Shown: positions 1 through 12,062 of the stretch, one piece after another | How the letters are laid out: each line of letters opens with the position of its first letter | Position numbering within the stretch: position 1 is the stretch's first letter | Assembly: GCA_016271365.2 (NCBI GenBank) | Contig: JADMNL010000028.1 | Coordinates: 95,759,501 to 95,823,500 of the forward strand | Length of the DNA stretch: 64,000 nucleotides | Source of the DNA: Neoceratodus forsteri | Lineage: Eukaryota > Chordata > Ceratodontiformes > Ceratodontidae | Reading direction: 5' to 3' | The notes under the pieces: generated by a model | What the model was told of the DNA's origin: nothing | Database searches by the model: none | What the model saw: only the letters and a program-made list of their open reading frames with translations | Position numbers and translations under genes: made by a program

Positions 1-483
1 CACAGCCTCCCACAGCCAATGAATCCCCGGCAGAGAGCGGAGCACAAGTGCCCACGTATCAAGCCCAGCTTCCATCTGCCTCAGGGAGCTGCGCCACAGA
101 TGTAAACTTGGCCTTTTTGCTTTCCATAGACTGCTGTGTCTTTTCGGTTTGAGTCGGAAGAGCAGTGCTGATAATTACAGCGGTCTGCCTCCCGTACCGA
201 CAGTGTAATTGCATCTGGGGAACAGTTCTTGTAAGTTGAATAGAGCAGCACAGGAGTTTTTATTTAATCGGGAACTGTATGCTGTTTAAAGATCTTTAAA
301 CCCAGCATAGCTACTGTGACTGTATTTTAAACCGCCCTGAATCCATTATCTGTTTCGTAACCTTAAAGCCTGTAATTACTGCAAAATTTACAATACTTGC
401 TAAATGTTTATAACAGTATTGATGTACTAGCTCCTGCTCCCTACCTATCTCTAGTTATAGCTGCCTTTTCTTGTTCCTTGCAG
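1..483 (+). repeat. Array cassette 0 (partial): block tail 1-55, spacer 56-483
   Basis: Only the last part of a repeat block is in the window. The spacer is 428 bp and starts CAC|GTATC rather than CAG|GTATC. It shares private variants with the spacer at 17282-17714: 'TGTGTCTTTTCGG', 'GCAGTGCTGATAATT' and 'AATAGAGCAGCACAGG'. The two are therefore close copies. Confidence 0.85.
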
Positions 484-1726
484 CAGATGCGTCATGAGGG
501 CAAGCACCACAGCCACCCCACACTCATCCCCCACCGTGGAGAAGGAATCACCAGAGCTCCCAGCAGTGCGGTCATGAGGGCAAGCAGCACAGCCCTCCCC
601 ACAGCCACGAATCCCCTCCCGCGGGAGAATGGAGCACCAGAGCCCCCAGTAGTGCAGTCACGAGGGCAAGCAGCACAGCCTCCCACAGCCACCAAGCCCT
701 CCCAGGAGAGCGGAGCACCAGAGTGCCCAGCAGTGTGGTCGCAAGGGCAAGCAGCACAGTCATCCCCACAGCCACCGAATCCCACCCCGGAGAACAGAGC
801 ACTAGAGCACCCAGCAGTGCGTCGCCAGAGCAAGCAGCACAGCCCTCCCACAGCCACCGAATCCCCCACAGAATGGAGCTCCAGACCGCCCAGCAGTCGG
901 TCGCAGGGCAAGCAGCACAGTCATCCCCAACCACCGATCCCACCCCGGAGAACGGAGCACTAGAGCACTCCAGCAGTGCGGTCGCCAGAGCAAGCAGCAC
1001 AGCCTCCCCCACAGCCACCGAATCCCCCCACAGAATGGAGCTCCAGACCGCCCAGCAGTGCGGTCTCAAGGGAAGCAGCACAATCCTCCCTCAGCCACTG
1101 AATCCCTCCTGTGGAGAACAGAGCACCAGAGAATCCAGCAGTGTGGTTGCAGGGCATGCAGCACAGCCCTCCCACAGCCACTGATCCCCGCAGAGAATGG
1201 AGCACCAGAGCGCCCAGCAGTGCGGTTGCGGGCAAGCAGCACAGCCCCATCCACCGAATCACTCCCTCACGGAGAACTGAGCACCAGAGCACCCAGGTAT
1301 CAAGCCCAGCTTCCAGCTGCCTCAGGAAGCTCGCCACAGATGTAAACTTGCGCCTTTTTGCTTTCCATAGACTGCTGTGCTTTTCGGTTTGAGTCGGAGG
1401 AGCAGTGCAGATAATTACAGCAGTCTGCCTCCCATACCGACAGTGTAATTGCATCTGGGGAACAGTTCTTGTAAGGGGAATAGAGCTGCACAGGAGTTTT
1501 TTATTTAATCGGGAACTGTATGCCGTTTAAAGATCTTTAAACCCAGCATAGCTACTGTGACTGTAATTTAAACCGTGCATGAATCCATCATCTGTTTCAG
1601 TAACCTTAAAGCCTGTAATTACTGCAAAATTTACAATCCTTGCTAAATGTTTCAAACAGTATTGATGTACTAGCTCCTGCTCCCTACCCATCTCTACTTA
1701 TAGCTGCCTTTTCTTGTTCCTTGCAG
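484..1726 (+). repeat. Array cassette 1: block 484-1296 (813 bp), spacer 1297-1726 (430 bp)
   Basis: The block holds about 10 units. It ends CCCAG|GTATC, and the spacer ends TTGCAG|CAG. The block contains the rare variants 'CTCCAGACCGCCC' and 'GCACAATCCTCC' (1043-1090), which recur in the block at 17715-18559. The spacers of both cassettes carry 'CTCAGGAAGCT' and 'GACTGTAATTTAAACC'. Confidence 0.85.
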
Positions 1727-2993
1727 CAGTGCGGTTGCGAGGGCAAGCAGCACAGCCCTCCTCAAAGCCACCAATCCCCCGTGGAAAGGGGCACCAGTGC
1801 AACCAGTGGTGCAGTCACGAGTGCAAGCAGCACAGCACTCCCACAGCCACTGAATCACCCCGCCCGCGTGAACGGAGCACTTGAGTGCCCAGTAGTGCAG
1901 TCACACGGGCAAGCAGCTCAGCCCTCCCACAGCAAACTCAAGCCCTCCCGAGAGAATGGAGCACCAGAGCGCCAAGCAGTGTAGTCGTAAGGGCAAGCAG
2001 CACAGCCCTCCTCACGGCCACCGAATCACACCCTCCCCGGAGAACGGAGCTCTAGAGTGCCCAGCAGTGCGGTCGCTAGGGCAAGCAGCACAGCCCTCCC
2101 CACAGCCACCGAATCCTCCCCGCGGAGAATGGAGCACCAGACCGGCCAGCAGTGCAGTCGCCAGGGCAAGCAGCACAGCCCTAGCCACAGCCACCGAATC
2201 CCCCCCCCACAGAGAATGGAGCACCAGACTGCCCAGCAGTGTGGTCGCAAGGACAAGCAGCACGGCTCCTCACAGCCACGAATCCCCTGTGGAGAACAGA
2301 GCCGAGAGCATCCAGCAGTGTGGTCATGAGGCAAGCAGCACAGCCCTCCCACAGCCAACCTATCCCCCTGCAGAGAACGAGCACCAGGCGCCCAGCTGTG
2401 TAGTTGCGAGGCAAGCAGCACAGCCCTCCCCACAGCCACCGAATCCTCCCCACGGAGTCGCAGACACCAGAGCACCCAGCAGTGCGGTCGCGAGGGCAAG
2501 CAGCACAGCCCTCCCCACAGCCAATGAATCCCCCGTGGAGAACGGAGCACCAGAGCGCCCAGGTATCAAGCCCAGCTTCCAGCTGCCTCAGGGAGCTGCG
2601 CCACAGATTTAAACTTGACGCCTTTATGCTTTCCATAGACTGCTGTGCCTTTTCGGTTTGAGTCGGCGGAGCAGTGCAGATAATTACAGCAGTCTGCCTC
2701 CTATACCGACAGTGTAATTGCATCTGTGGAACAGTTCTTGTAAGGGTAATAGAGCTGCACAGGAGTTTGTTCTTTAATCGGAACTGTACACAGTTTAAAG
2801 ATCTTTAAACCCAGCATAGCTACTGTGACTGTATTTTAAACCGTGCCTAAATCCATTATCTGTTTTGGTAACCTTAAAGCCTGTAATTACTGCAAAATTT
2901 ACAATCCTTGCTAAATAGTTAAAACAGTATTGATGTACTAGCTCCTTCTCCTACCTACCTCTACTTATAGCTGCCTTTTCTTGTTCCTTGCAG
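1727..2993 (+). repeat. Array cassette 2: block 1727-2562 (836 bp), spacer 2563-2993 (431 bp)
   Basis: About 10 units, then a GTATC-start spacer. Spacer variants 'AAACTTGACG', 'CCTATACCGAC' and 'AAGGGTAATAGAGC' are shared with the spacer at 19661-20092 and set these two apart from the rest. Confidence 0.85.
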
Positions 2994-4748
2994 CAGTGGG
3001 TCTGAGGGCAAGCACCACAGCCTCCCCACAGCCACCGAATCCCCCAATGGAGAAAGAAGCAGCAGAGTGCCCAGCAGTGTGGTTATGAGGGCAAGCAGCA
3101 CAGCCCTCCACACAGCCACCGAATCCCCCGTGGAGAACGGAGCACCAGAGCGCCAGCAGTGCAGTCGCGGGGCAAGCAGCACAGCCCTCCCCACAGACAC
3201 CGAATCCCCCACGGAGAGGAGCACCAGAGCCCAGCAGTGCAGTCGCGAGGGAAAGCAGCACAGCCCTCCCCACAGCCACAGAATCCCCCACGGGAATGGA
3301 GCACCAGAGCGCCCAGCAGTGCGGTCGCGAGGGCATGCAGAACAGCCCTCCCACAGCACCCGATCACCCCGCAGAGAACGGACACCAGAGCACCCAGTAG
3401 TGCATTCGTGAGTGCAAGCAGCACAGCCCTCCCCACAGCCACCGAATCCCCCGGAGAACGAGCACAAGAGCACCCAGCAGTGCGGTCGCCAGGGCAAGCA
3501 GCACAGCCCTCCCACAGCCACAGATCCCCCGCCACAGAGAATGGAGCAGCAGACCTCCCAGCAGTGCGGTCGCAGGGCAAGCAGCACAGCCCTCCCACAG
3601 CCACTGAATTTCCTCCCACAGAGAGCGGGCAACAGAGTGCACAGCAGTGTGGTCATGAGGCAAGCAGCACTGCCCTTCCCACAGCCACTGAATACCCCAT
3701 GGAGAATGGAGCACCAGAGCGCCCAGCAGTGCGGTCACGAGGACAAGCAGCAGAGCCCTCCTCACAGCCACCGAATCCCCCCCCTGCAGAGAAGGAGCTC
3801 CAGAGCGTACAGCAGTGCGGTCGTGAGGGCAAGCAGCACAGCCCTCCCCACAGCTACCGAAGCCCTCCGTGCGGAGAATGGAGCACCGGAGCACCAAGCA
3901 GTGCGGTCGCAAGGGCAAGCAGCACAGCCCTCCCAACAGCCATCGAATCCCACCACCTCCCGGAGAAAGGAGCACTAGGGCGCCCGCAGTGCGGTCGCCA
4001 GGACAAGCAGCACAGCCCTTCCCACAGCCACCAAATCCCCCACCCGGAGAATGGAACACCAGACCGCCCAGCAGTGCGGTCGCAAATGCAAGCAGCACAG
4101 CCCTCCCCACAGCCACGAATCCCCCCTCAGAAAACGGAGCACCAGGCGTCCAGCAGTGCGGTTGCGAGGGCAAGCAGCACAGCCCCCACAGCCACGAATC
4201 CCTCCACCACAGAGAGCGGAGCACCAGACCACCCAGCAGTGCGGTCGCGAGGGCAAGCAGCACAGCTCTCCCACAGCCAATGAATCCCCTCGCCGGAGAA
4301 TGGAGCACCAGAGCACCCAGGAATCAAGCCCAGCTTCCAGCTGCCTCAGGAGCTGCGCCACAGATTTAAACTGGCGCCTTTTGCTTTCCATAGACTGCTG
4401 TGCCTTTCGGTTTGAGTCGAGAAGCAGTGCAGAAAATTACAGCAGTCTGCCACCCATACCGACAGTGTAATTGCATCTGGGGAACAGTACTCGTAAGGGG
4501 AATAGAGCTGCACAGGAGTTTTTTCCTTAATCAGGAACTGTATGCTGTTTAAAGATCTTTAAACCCAGCATAGCTACTGTGACTGTATTTTAAACCGTGC
4601 CTGAATCCATTATCTGTTTTGGTAAATTTAAAGCCTGTAATTACTGCAAAATTTACAATCCCTGCTAAATGGTTACAACAGAATTGATGTACTAGCTCCT
4701 CCTCCCTACCCACCTCTACTTATAGCTGCCTTTTCTTGTTACTTGCAG
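2994..4748 (+). repeat. Array cassette 3: block 2994-4320 (1327 bp), spacer 4321-4748 (428 bp)
   Basis: A long block of about 16 units. It includes the longest plus-strand open frame of the array, which starts at 3159. The spacer begins GAATC, not GTATC, so the donor-like dinucleotide is lost. It carries 'GCAGAAAATTACAGC', a variant of the GA-type spacers at 9356, 11634 and 14096. Confidence 0.85.
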
Positions 4749-5926
4749 CAGTGCGGTGCGAGGGCAAGCACCACAGCCCTCCCCACAGCGCAGAATCCCC
4801 CATGAGAAGGAAGCACCAGAGCGCCCAGTAGTGCGGTCATGAGGGCAAGCAGCACAGCTCTCCCCACAGCCACCGAACCCCCTGCAGAGAGCGGGCACCA
4901 GGGCGCCCAGCAGTGCGGTCGCGACGGCAAGCAGCACAGCCCTCCCCACAGCCACCGAATCCACCCGGAGAGCGGAGCACCAGAGCACCCAGGAGTGCAG
5001 TCACGAGGGCAAGCAGCTCAGCCCTCCCCACAGCCACCGGCCCTCCCCGGGAGCAGGAGCACCACAGAGCCCGAGCAGTGTGGTCACAAGGGCAAGCAGC
5101 ACCGCCCTCCCACAGCCACCGAATCGCACCCCCCATGGAGAGCAGAGCAGTAGAGTGCCCAGCAGCGCTGTCGCCAGGGCAAGCAGCACAGCCCTTCCCA
5201 CAGCCACTGAATCGCCCCACCCGTGGAAAGACGGAGCACCAGAGCGTGACAGCAGTGTGGTCGCAGGGAAGCAGCACAGCCCTCCCCACAGCCACGAATC
5301 CCCCGCAGAGAATGGAGCACCAGAGTGCCCAGCAGTGCGGTTGCAAGAGCAAGCAGTACAGCCCCCAACAGCCACCGAATCACTCCCCATGGAGAACGGA
5401 GCACCAGAGCACCCAGCAGTGTGGTCGTGAGGGCAAGCAGCACAGCCCTCCCCACAGCCAATAAATCCCCCACACAGAGAACGGAGCACCAGAGCGCCCA
5501 GGTATCAAGCCCAGCTTCCAGCTGCCTCAGGAGCTGTGCCACAGATTTAAACTTGGCGCTTTTGCTTTCCTTAGACTGATGTGCCTTTTCGGTTTGAGTC
5601 GGAGGCAGTGCAGATAATTACAGCAGTCTGCCTCCCATACCGACAGTGTAATTGCATCTGGGGAACAGTTCTTGTAAGGGAATAGAGCTGCACGGAGCTT
5701 TTTATTTAATCGGGAACTGTATGCTGTTTAAAGATCTTAAACCCAGCATAGCTACTGTGACTGTGTTTTAAACCGTGCCTGAATCCATTATCTGTTTCGG
5801 TAACCTTAAAGCCTGTAATTACTGTAAAATTTACAATCCTTGCTAAATGTTTAAAACAGTGTTGATGTACTAGCTCCTCATCCCTACCTACCTCTTCTTA
5901 TAGCTGCCTTTTCTTGCTCCTTGCTG
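4749..5926 (+). repeat. Array cassette 4: block 4749-5501 (753 bp), spacer 5502-5926 (425 bp)
   Basis: About 9 units. The spacer starts GTATC but ends CTTGCTG|CAG, so the usual TTGCAG acceptor-like end has an A-to-T change; the next AG is 3 bp on. The central palindrome has lost one T (near 5727). The block has the 'CACCCGTGGAAAGACGG' variant also seen near 10087, 12360 and 14910. Confidence 0.85.
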
Positions 5927-7835
5927 CAGTGCGGTCGTGAGGGCAAGCACCACAGCCCTCCCCACAGCCGCGAATCCCCATGGAGAAGGAAGCACAAGAG
6001 GCACCCAGCAGTGCGGTCGTGAGGGCAAGCAGCACAGCCTCCCCACAGCCACGAATCCCCAGCGGAGAGCGAGCACCAGGCGCAAAGCAGTGCGGTCGGG
6101 AGGGTAAGCAGCACTGCCTTCCCCAAAGCCACCGAATCACCCCCGCGGAGGCAGAGCACCAGAGCACCCAGCAGTGCGGTCAGGAAGGCAACAGCACAGC
6201 CCTCTCCACAGCCACCGAATCCCCCACCTGGAGCGTAGCACAGGCGCCCAGCAGTGCGGTCGCGAGGTAAGCAGCAGAGCCTTCCCAAAGCCACTGAATC
6301 CCCCATGGAGAGCGGAGCACCAGATCACCCAGTAGTGCAGTCATGAGGGCAAGCAGCAGAGCCTCCCCAAAGCCAATGAATCCCTCCCCACAGAGAATGG
6401 AGCACCAGAGCACCAGCAGTGCGGTCACAAGGGGCAAGCAGCACAGCCCTCCACAGCCACCAAATCCACCCCGAGAGAATGGAGCACTAGTGCGCCCAGC
6501 AGTGCGGTCACCAGGTAAGCAGCACAGCCTCCCCGCAGCCACCGAATCCCCCAGTGGAGAATGGGAGCACCAGACCGCCCAGCAGTGCGGCCGCAAGGGC
6601 AAGTAGCACAGTCCTCACCACAGACACTGAATCCCCCACGGAAAACGGAGCACCAGGCGCCCAGCAGTGTGTTTGCGAGGGCAAGCAGCACAGCCCTCCC
6701 ACAGCCAGCGAATCCCCCACGGAATGGAGCACCAGGCGCCCAGCAGTGTGGTCGTGAGGGCAAGCAGCAGACCCTCCCCACTGCCACGAAGCCCTCCCAT
6801 GGAGAATGGAGCACCAGAGCGCCCAGCAGTGCGGTCGCAAGGACAAGCAGCACAGCCCTCACACAGCCACCTAATTACACCCACCCCAGAGAATGGAGCA
6901 CTAGGCGCCAAGCAGTGCGGTCACCAGGGTAAGTAGCACAGCCCTCCCACAGCCACGAATTCCCCACGGAGAATGGAGCACCAAACCGCCCAGCAGTGCG
7001 GTCGCAAGGGCAAGCAGCACAACCCTCCCCACAGACACCGAATCCCCAGCGAGAATGGAGCACCAGAGTGCCCAGCAGTGCAGTCGCTAGGGCATGCAGC
7101 ACAGCCATCCTTGCAGCCACTGAATCCCCCGCGGAGAACAGAGCACCAGAGCGCCTAGCACTGCGGTCATGAGTGCAAGCAGCACAGTCCTCCACAGCCA
7201 CCGAATCCACCCCGTGGAGACAGAGCACCACTGCGCCCAGCAGTGTGGTCATGAGGGCAAGCAGCAGAGCCCTCCCACAGCCACCGAATTACCCCTAGCG
7301 GAGGCGGGCACCAAGTGCCCAGCAGTGCGCCGTGAGGGCAAGCAAGCACTGCCCTCCTTACAGCTACTGAATCCCCACCATGGAGAATGGAGCACCAGAG
7401 TGCCCAGGTATCAACCCCAGCTACCTCCTGCCTCAGGGCTGCACCACAATTTAAACCTGGCGCCTTTTGCTTTCCATTGACTGCTGTGCCTACTTCGGTT
7501 AGAGTCGGAGGAACAGTGCAGATAATTACAGCAGTCTGCCTCCCATACCGACAGTGTCATTGCATCTGGGGAACAATGCTTGAAAGGGGAATAGAGCTGC
7601 ACAGGAGTTTTTTATTTAATCGGGAACTGTACGCTGTTTAAAGATCTTTAAACACAGCATAGCTACTGTGACTGTATTTTAAACCGTGCCTGAATCCGTT
7701 ATCTGTTTTGGTAACATTAAAGCCTGTAATTACTGCAAAATTTACAATCCTTGCTAAATTTTATAACAGTATGATGTACTAGCTCCTCCTCCCAACCTAC
7801 CTCTACATATAGCTGCCTTTTCTTGTTCCTTGCAG
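5927..7835 (+). repeat. Array cassette 5: block 5927-7407 (1481 bp), spacer 7408-7835 (428 bp)
   Basis: The longest block, about 18 units. Many units are shortened ('GCACCAGGCGCCC' in place of 'GCACCAGAGCGCCC'). The spacer starts GTATCAACCC and ends TTGCAG. Confidence 0.85.
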
Positions 7836-8434
7836 CAGTGCGGTTGCGAGGCAGGCAGCACAGTCCTCCCACTGCCACTGAATCCCCACGCGGAGGAACA
7901 GAGCACCAGGCGCCCAGCAGTGCTGTCACTAGGGCAGCAGCACAGCCCTCCCACCTAGCCACCGAATCCCCCCCCCACAGAGTAGGGAGCACCAGAGCAC
8001 CCAGGTAGCAAGCCCAGCTTCCAGCTGCCTCAGAGAGCTGCACCACAGATTTAAACTTGGCGCCTTTTTGCTTTCCATAGACTGCTGTGCCTTTTCGGTT
8101 TGAGTCGGAGGAGCAGTGCAGATAATTACAGCAGTCTGCCTCCCATACGGACAGTGTAATTGCATCTGGGGAACAGTACTTGTAAGGGGAATAGAGCTGT
8201 ACAGGAGTGTTTTCTTTAATTGGGAACTGTACTGTATAAAGATCTTTAAACCCAGCATAGCTACTGTGACTGTATTTTAAATCGTGCCTGAATCCATTAT
8301 CTGTTTGGTAACCTTAAAGCCTGTAATTACTGCAAAATTTACAATCCTTGCTAAATGTTTTAAAACAGTATTGATGTACTAGCTCCTGCTCCTACCTACC
8401 TCTACTTGTAGCTGCCTTTTCTTGTTCCTTGCAG
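7836..8434 (+). repeat. Array cassette 6: block 7836-8004 (169 bp), spacer 8005-8434 (430 bp)
   Basis: Only two repeat units separate two full spacers, the shortest internal block. The spacer starts GTAGC, a variant otherwise seen only in the truncated last spacer at 22271. The central palindrome is changed to GTATAAAGATC near 8228. Confidence 0.85.
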
Positions 8435-9787
8435 CAGTGCGGTCGCGAGGGCAAGCTGCACACCCTCCCACAGCCACTGAATCCCCTCCATGGAGGCAGA
8501 TCCAGAGCGCCCTGCAGTGCGGTCACGAGGGCAAGCAGTACAGACCTCCCCACAGCCACCGAATACCCCCGTGGAGAACTGAGCACCAGGCGCCCAGCTG
8601 TGCGGTCACGAGGGCAAGCAGCACAGCCCTCCCCACAGGCACCGAATCCCTCACGGAGACAGGGCACCAGGCGCCCAGCAGTGTGGTCATGAGGGCAAGC
8701 AGCACTGCCTCCCCATAGCCACCAAATCCCCCACGGAGGCAGAGCACCAGAACTCCCAGCAGTCGCGGTCACCAGGGAAAGCAGCACAGCCCTCCTCCAG
8801 CCACCAAATCCCCCTGTAGAGAAGGAGCTCCAGAGCATCCAGCAGTGCTGTCGTGAGGGCAAGCAGCACAGCCCTCCCCACAGCCACCCAAGCCCTCCAA
8901 GCGGAGAATGGAGCAGGAGCGCCCAGCAGTGCGGTCGCAAGGGCAAGCAGCACAGCCCTCCCACAGCCATCGAATCCCACCCCTCCCAGAGAATGGAGCA
9001 CTAGGGCGCCCAGCAGTGCGGTCGCTAGGGCAAGCAGCAAAGCCCTTCCCACAGCCACCGAATCCCCCCGCGGAGAATGGAAGAGCAGACCACCCAGCAG
9101 TGCGGTCACAAGGGCAAGCAACACTGCCCACCCAACAGCCACCGAATCCCCCCCCGTCAGAGAACTGAGCACCAGAGCGCCAGCAGTGCGGTTACGAGGG
9201 CAAGCAACACAGCCCCCCCCACAGCCACCGAATCCCTCCACCACAGAGAACGGAGCACCAGAGCACCCAGCAGTGCGGTCAAGAGGGCAAGCAGCACAGC
9301 CCTCCCCACAGCCAATGAATCCCCCACGTGGAGAACGGAGCACCAGAGCACCAAGGAATCAAGCCCAGCTTCCAGCTGCCTCATGGAGCTGCGCCACAGA
9401 TTTAAACTTGGCACCTTTTTGCTTTCCATAGACTGCTGTGCCTTTTTGGTTTGAGTCAGTGGAGCAGTGCAGAAAATTACAGCAGTCTGCCTCCCATACC
9501 GACAGTGTAATTACATCTGGGGAACAGTACTCGTAAGGGGAATAGAGCTGCACAGGAGTTTTTTCTTTAATAGGGAACTGTATGCTGTTTAAAGATCTTT
9601 AAACCCAGCCTAGCTACTGTGACTGTATTTTAAACTGTGCCTGAATCCATTATCTCTTTTGGTAACCTTAAAGCCTGTAATTACTGCAAAATTTACAATC
9701 CTTGCTAAATGGTTAAAACAGTATTGATGTACTAGCTCCTCCTCCCTACCCACCTCTACTTATAGCTGCCTTTTCTTGTTCCTTGCG
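8435..9787 (+). repeat. Array cassette 7: block 8435-9355 (921 bp), spacer 9356-9787 (432 bp)
   Basis: About 11 units. The GA-type spacer starts CAAG|GAATC and ends CTTGCGCAG, with two bases missing at the acceptor-like end. It carries the 'CTCATGGAGCTG', 'GCAGAAAATTACAGC' and 'CCCAGCCTAGC' variants shared with the spacers at 11634 and 14096. Confidence 0.85.
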
Positions 9788-10720
9788 CAGTGCGGTCGCG
9801 AGGGCAGCAGCACAGCCCTCCCACAGCCACCAAATCCCAGCGTGGAGAGCGGAGCACCCAGTAGTGCAGTCGTGAGGGCAAGCAGCTCAGCCTCCCCACA
9901 GCCACCAAGCCCTCCCCGTGGAGAACAGAGCAGTAGAGCGCCCAGCAGTGTGGTCGCCAGGGCAAGCAGCACAGCCCTTCCCACAGCCACCGAACCCACC
10001 CCGAGGAGAATGGAGCACCAGACCGCCCAGCAGTGCGCTCACAAGGGCAAGCATCACAGCCCTCCCCACAGCCACCGAATTCCCCCACCCGTGGAAAACG
10101 GAGCACCAGAGTGCCCAGCAGTGCGGTTGCAAAGGCAAGCAGCACAGCCCCCCAACAGCCACCGAATCACTCCCCACGGAGAGCGGAGCACCAGAGCACC
10201 CAGCAGTGTGTCGCGAGGGCAAGCAGCACAGCCCTCCCACAGCCAATAAATCCACCCCCCCCGGAGAACGGAGCACCAGAGCGCCCAGGTATCAAGCCCA
10301 GCTTCCAGCTGCCTCAGGGAGCTGCGCCACAGATTTAAACTTGGCGCCTTTTTGCTTTCCATAGACTGCTGTGCCTTTTCGGTTTGAGTCGGAGGAGCAG
10401 TGCAGATAATTACAGCAGTCTGCCTCCCATACCGACAGTGTAATTGCATCTGGGGAACAGTTCTTGTAAGGGGAATAGAGCTGCACAGGAGTTTTTTCTT
10501 TAATCGGGAACTGTACACTGTTTAAAGATCTTTAAACCCAGCATAGCTACTGTGACTGTATTTTAAACCGTGCCTGAATCCATTATCTGTTTCGGTAACC
10601 TTAAAGCCTGTAATTACTGTAAAATTTGCAATCCTTGCTAAATGTTTAAAACAGTATTGATGTACTAGCTCCTGCCCCTACCTACCTCTACTTATAGCTG
10701 CCTTTTCTTGTTCCTTGCAG
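9788..10720 (+). repeat. Array cassette 8: block 9788-10288 (501 bp), spacer 10289-10720 (432 bp)
   Basis: About 6 units with the private variants 'GGGCAAGCATCACAGCC' and 'CACCCGTGGAAAACGG' near 10045-10100. The same pair of variants returns near 12325 and 14875. The spacer is consensus-like with GTATC and TTGCAG ends, and carries the perfect 18-bp palindrome at 10520-10537. Confidence 0.87.
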
Positions 10721-12062
10721 CAGTGCGGTCGCGAGGGGCAAGCAGCACAGCCCTCCCACAGCCACCGAAGCCCTCCCCATGGAGATGGAGCACCAGAGCG
10801 CCCAGCAGTGAGGTCTCATGGGCAGGCAGCACAGTCCTCCCCACTGCCACAGAATCCCACCCCCGTGAGGAACGGAGCACTAGAGCACCCAGCAGTGCGG
10901 TCACCAGGGCAAGCAGCACAGCCTCCCAGAGCCACACGAATCCCCCATGGAGAATGGAGCACCAGACGCCCAGCAGTGCGGTTGCCAGGGCAAGCAGCAC
11001 AGCCTCCACAGCCACCGAATCACCCCCGCAGAGAATGGAACACCAGACCGCCCAGCAGTGCGGTCACAAGGGCAAACAGCACAGCCCTCCCACAGCCACT
11101 CGAATTCCCCTGCAGAGAACGGAGCCCCAGAGCGCCCAGCAGTGCGGTCAGTGGGGCAAGCAGCACAGCCCTCCCCACAGCCACCGAAGCCCTCCAGCGG
11201 AGAACGGAGCACTAGAGCGCCCAGCAGTGCGGTCGCCAGGGCAAGCAGCACAGCCCTCCCACAGCCACCGAATCCCCCTCCCGGAGAACGGAGCACCAGC
11301 AGCCCAGCAGTGCGGTCGCAGGGCAAGCAGCACAGCCCTTCCCACAGCCACCGAATCCCCCGCGGAGAATGGAGCCCAGACCACCCAGCAGTGCGGTCGC
11401 AAGGGCAAGCAACACAGCCTCCCCACAGCCACGAACCCCCTCAGAGAATGAGCACCAGAGGCCCAGCAGTGCGGTTGCGAGGGCAAGCAGCACAGCCCCC
11501 CACAGCCACCGAATCACTCCACCACGGAGAACGGAGCACCAGAGCACCCAGCAGTGCGGTCGCGAGGGCAAGCAGCACAGCCCTCCCCACAGCCAATGAA
11601 TCCCCGTGGAGAACGGAGCACCAGGGCACACAGGAATCAAGCCCAGCTTCCAGCTGCCTCATGGAGCTGCGCCACAGATTTAAACTTGGCACCTTTTGCT
11701 TTCCATAGACTGCTGTGCCTTTTGGTTTGAGTCGGAGGAGCAGTGCAGAAAATTACAGCAGTCTGCCTCCCATACCGACAGTGTAATTGCATCTGGGGAA
11801 CAGTTCTTGTAAGGGGAATAGAGCTGCACAGGAGTTTTTCTTTAATCGGAACTGTACGCTGTTTAAAGATCTTTAAACCCAGCCTAGCTACTGTGACTGT
11901 ATTTTAAACCGTGCCTGAATCCATTATCTGTTTTGGTAACCTTAAAGCCTGTAATTACTGCAAAATTTACAATCCTTGCTAAATGGTTAAAACAGTATTG
12001 ATGTACTAGCTCCTCCTCCCTACCCACCTCTACTTAAAGCTGCCTTTTCTTGTTCCTTGCAG
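10721..12062 (+). repeat. Array cassette 9: block 10721-11633 (913 bp), spacer 11634-12062 (429 bp)
   Basis: Exactly 11 unit lengths. The block opens with a unit containing 'TGGGCAGGCAGCACAG', a variant repeated at the same place in the blocks at 13086 and 15615. The spacer is GA-type (CACAG|GAATC) with the 'CTCATGGAGC' variant. Confidence 0.87.

Noticed and set aside
572..1081. Cys-rich minus-strand ORFs in the array as a secreted Cys-rich protein family
   Set aside because: They are the reverse complement of the 83-bp unit. The Cys pattern follows the repeat, and there is no consistent start, signal peptide or frame between cassettes.
3159..4283. 374-codon plus-strand ORF and many other long ORFs in the array as genuine proteins
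   Set aside because: The unit is open in all six frames, so long ORFs arise without selection. Frames shift at indels between neighbouring units and between cassettes, and ORFs of similar length lie on the opposite strand.
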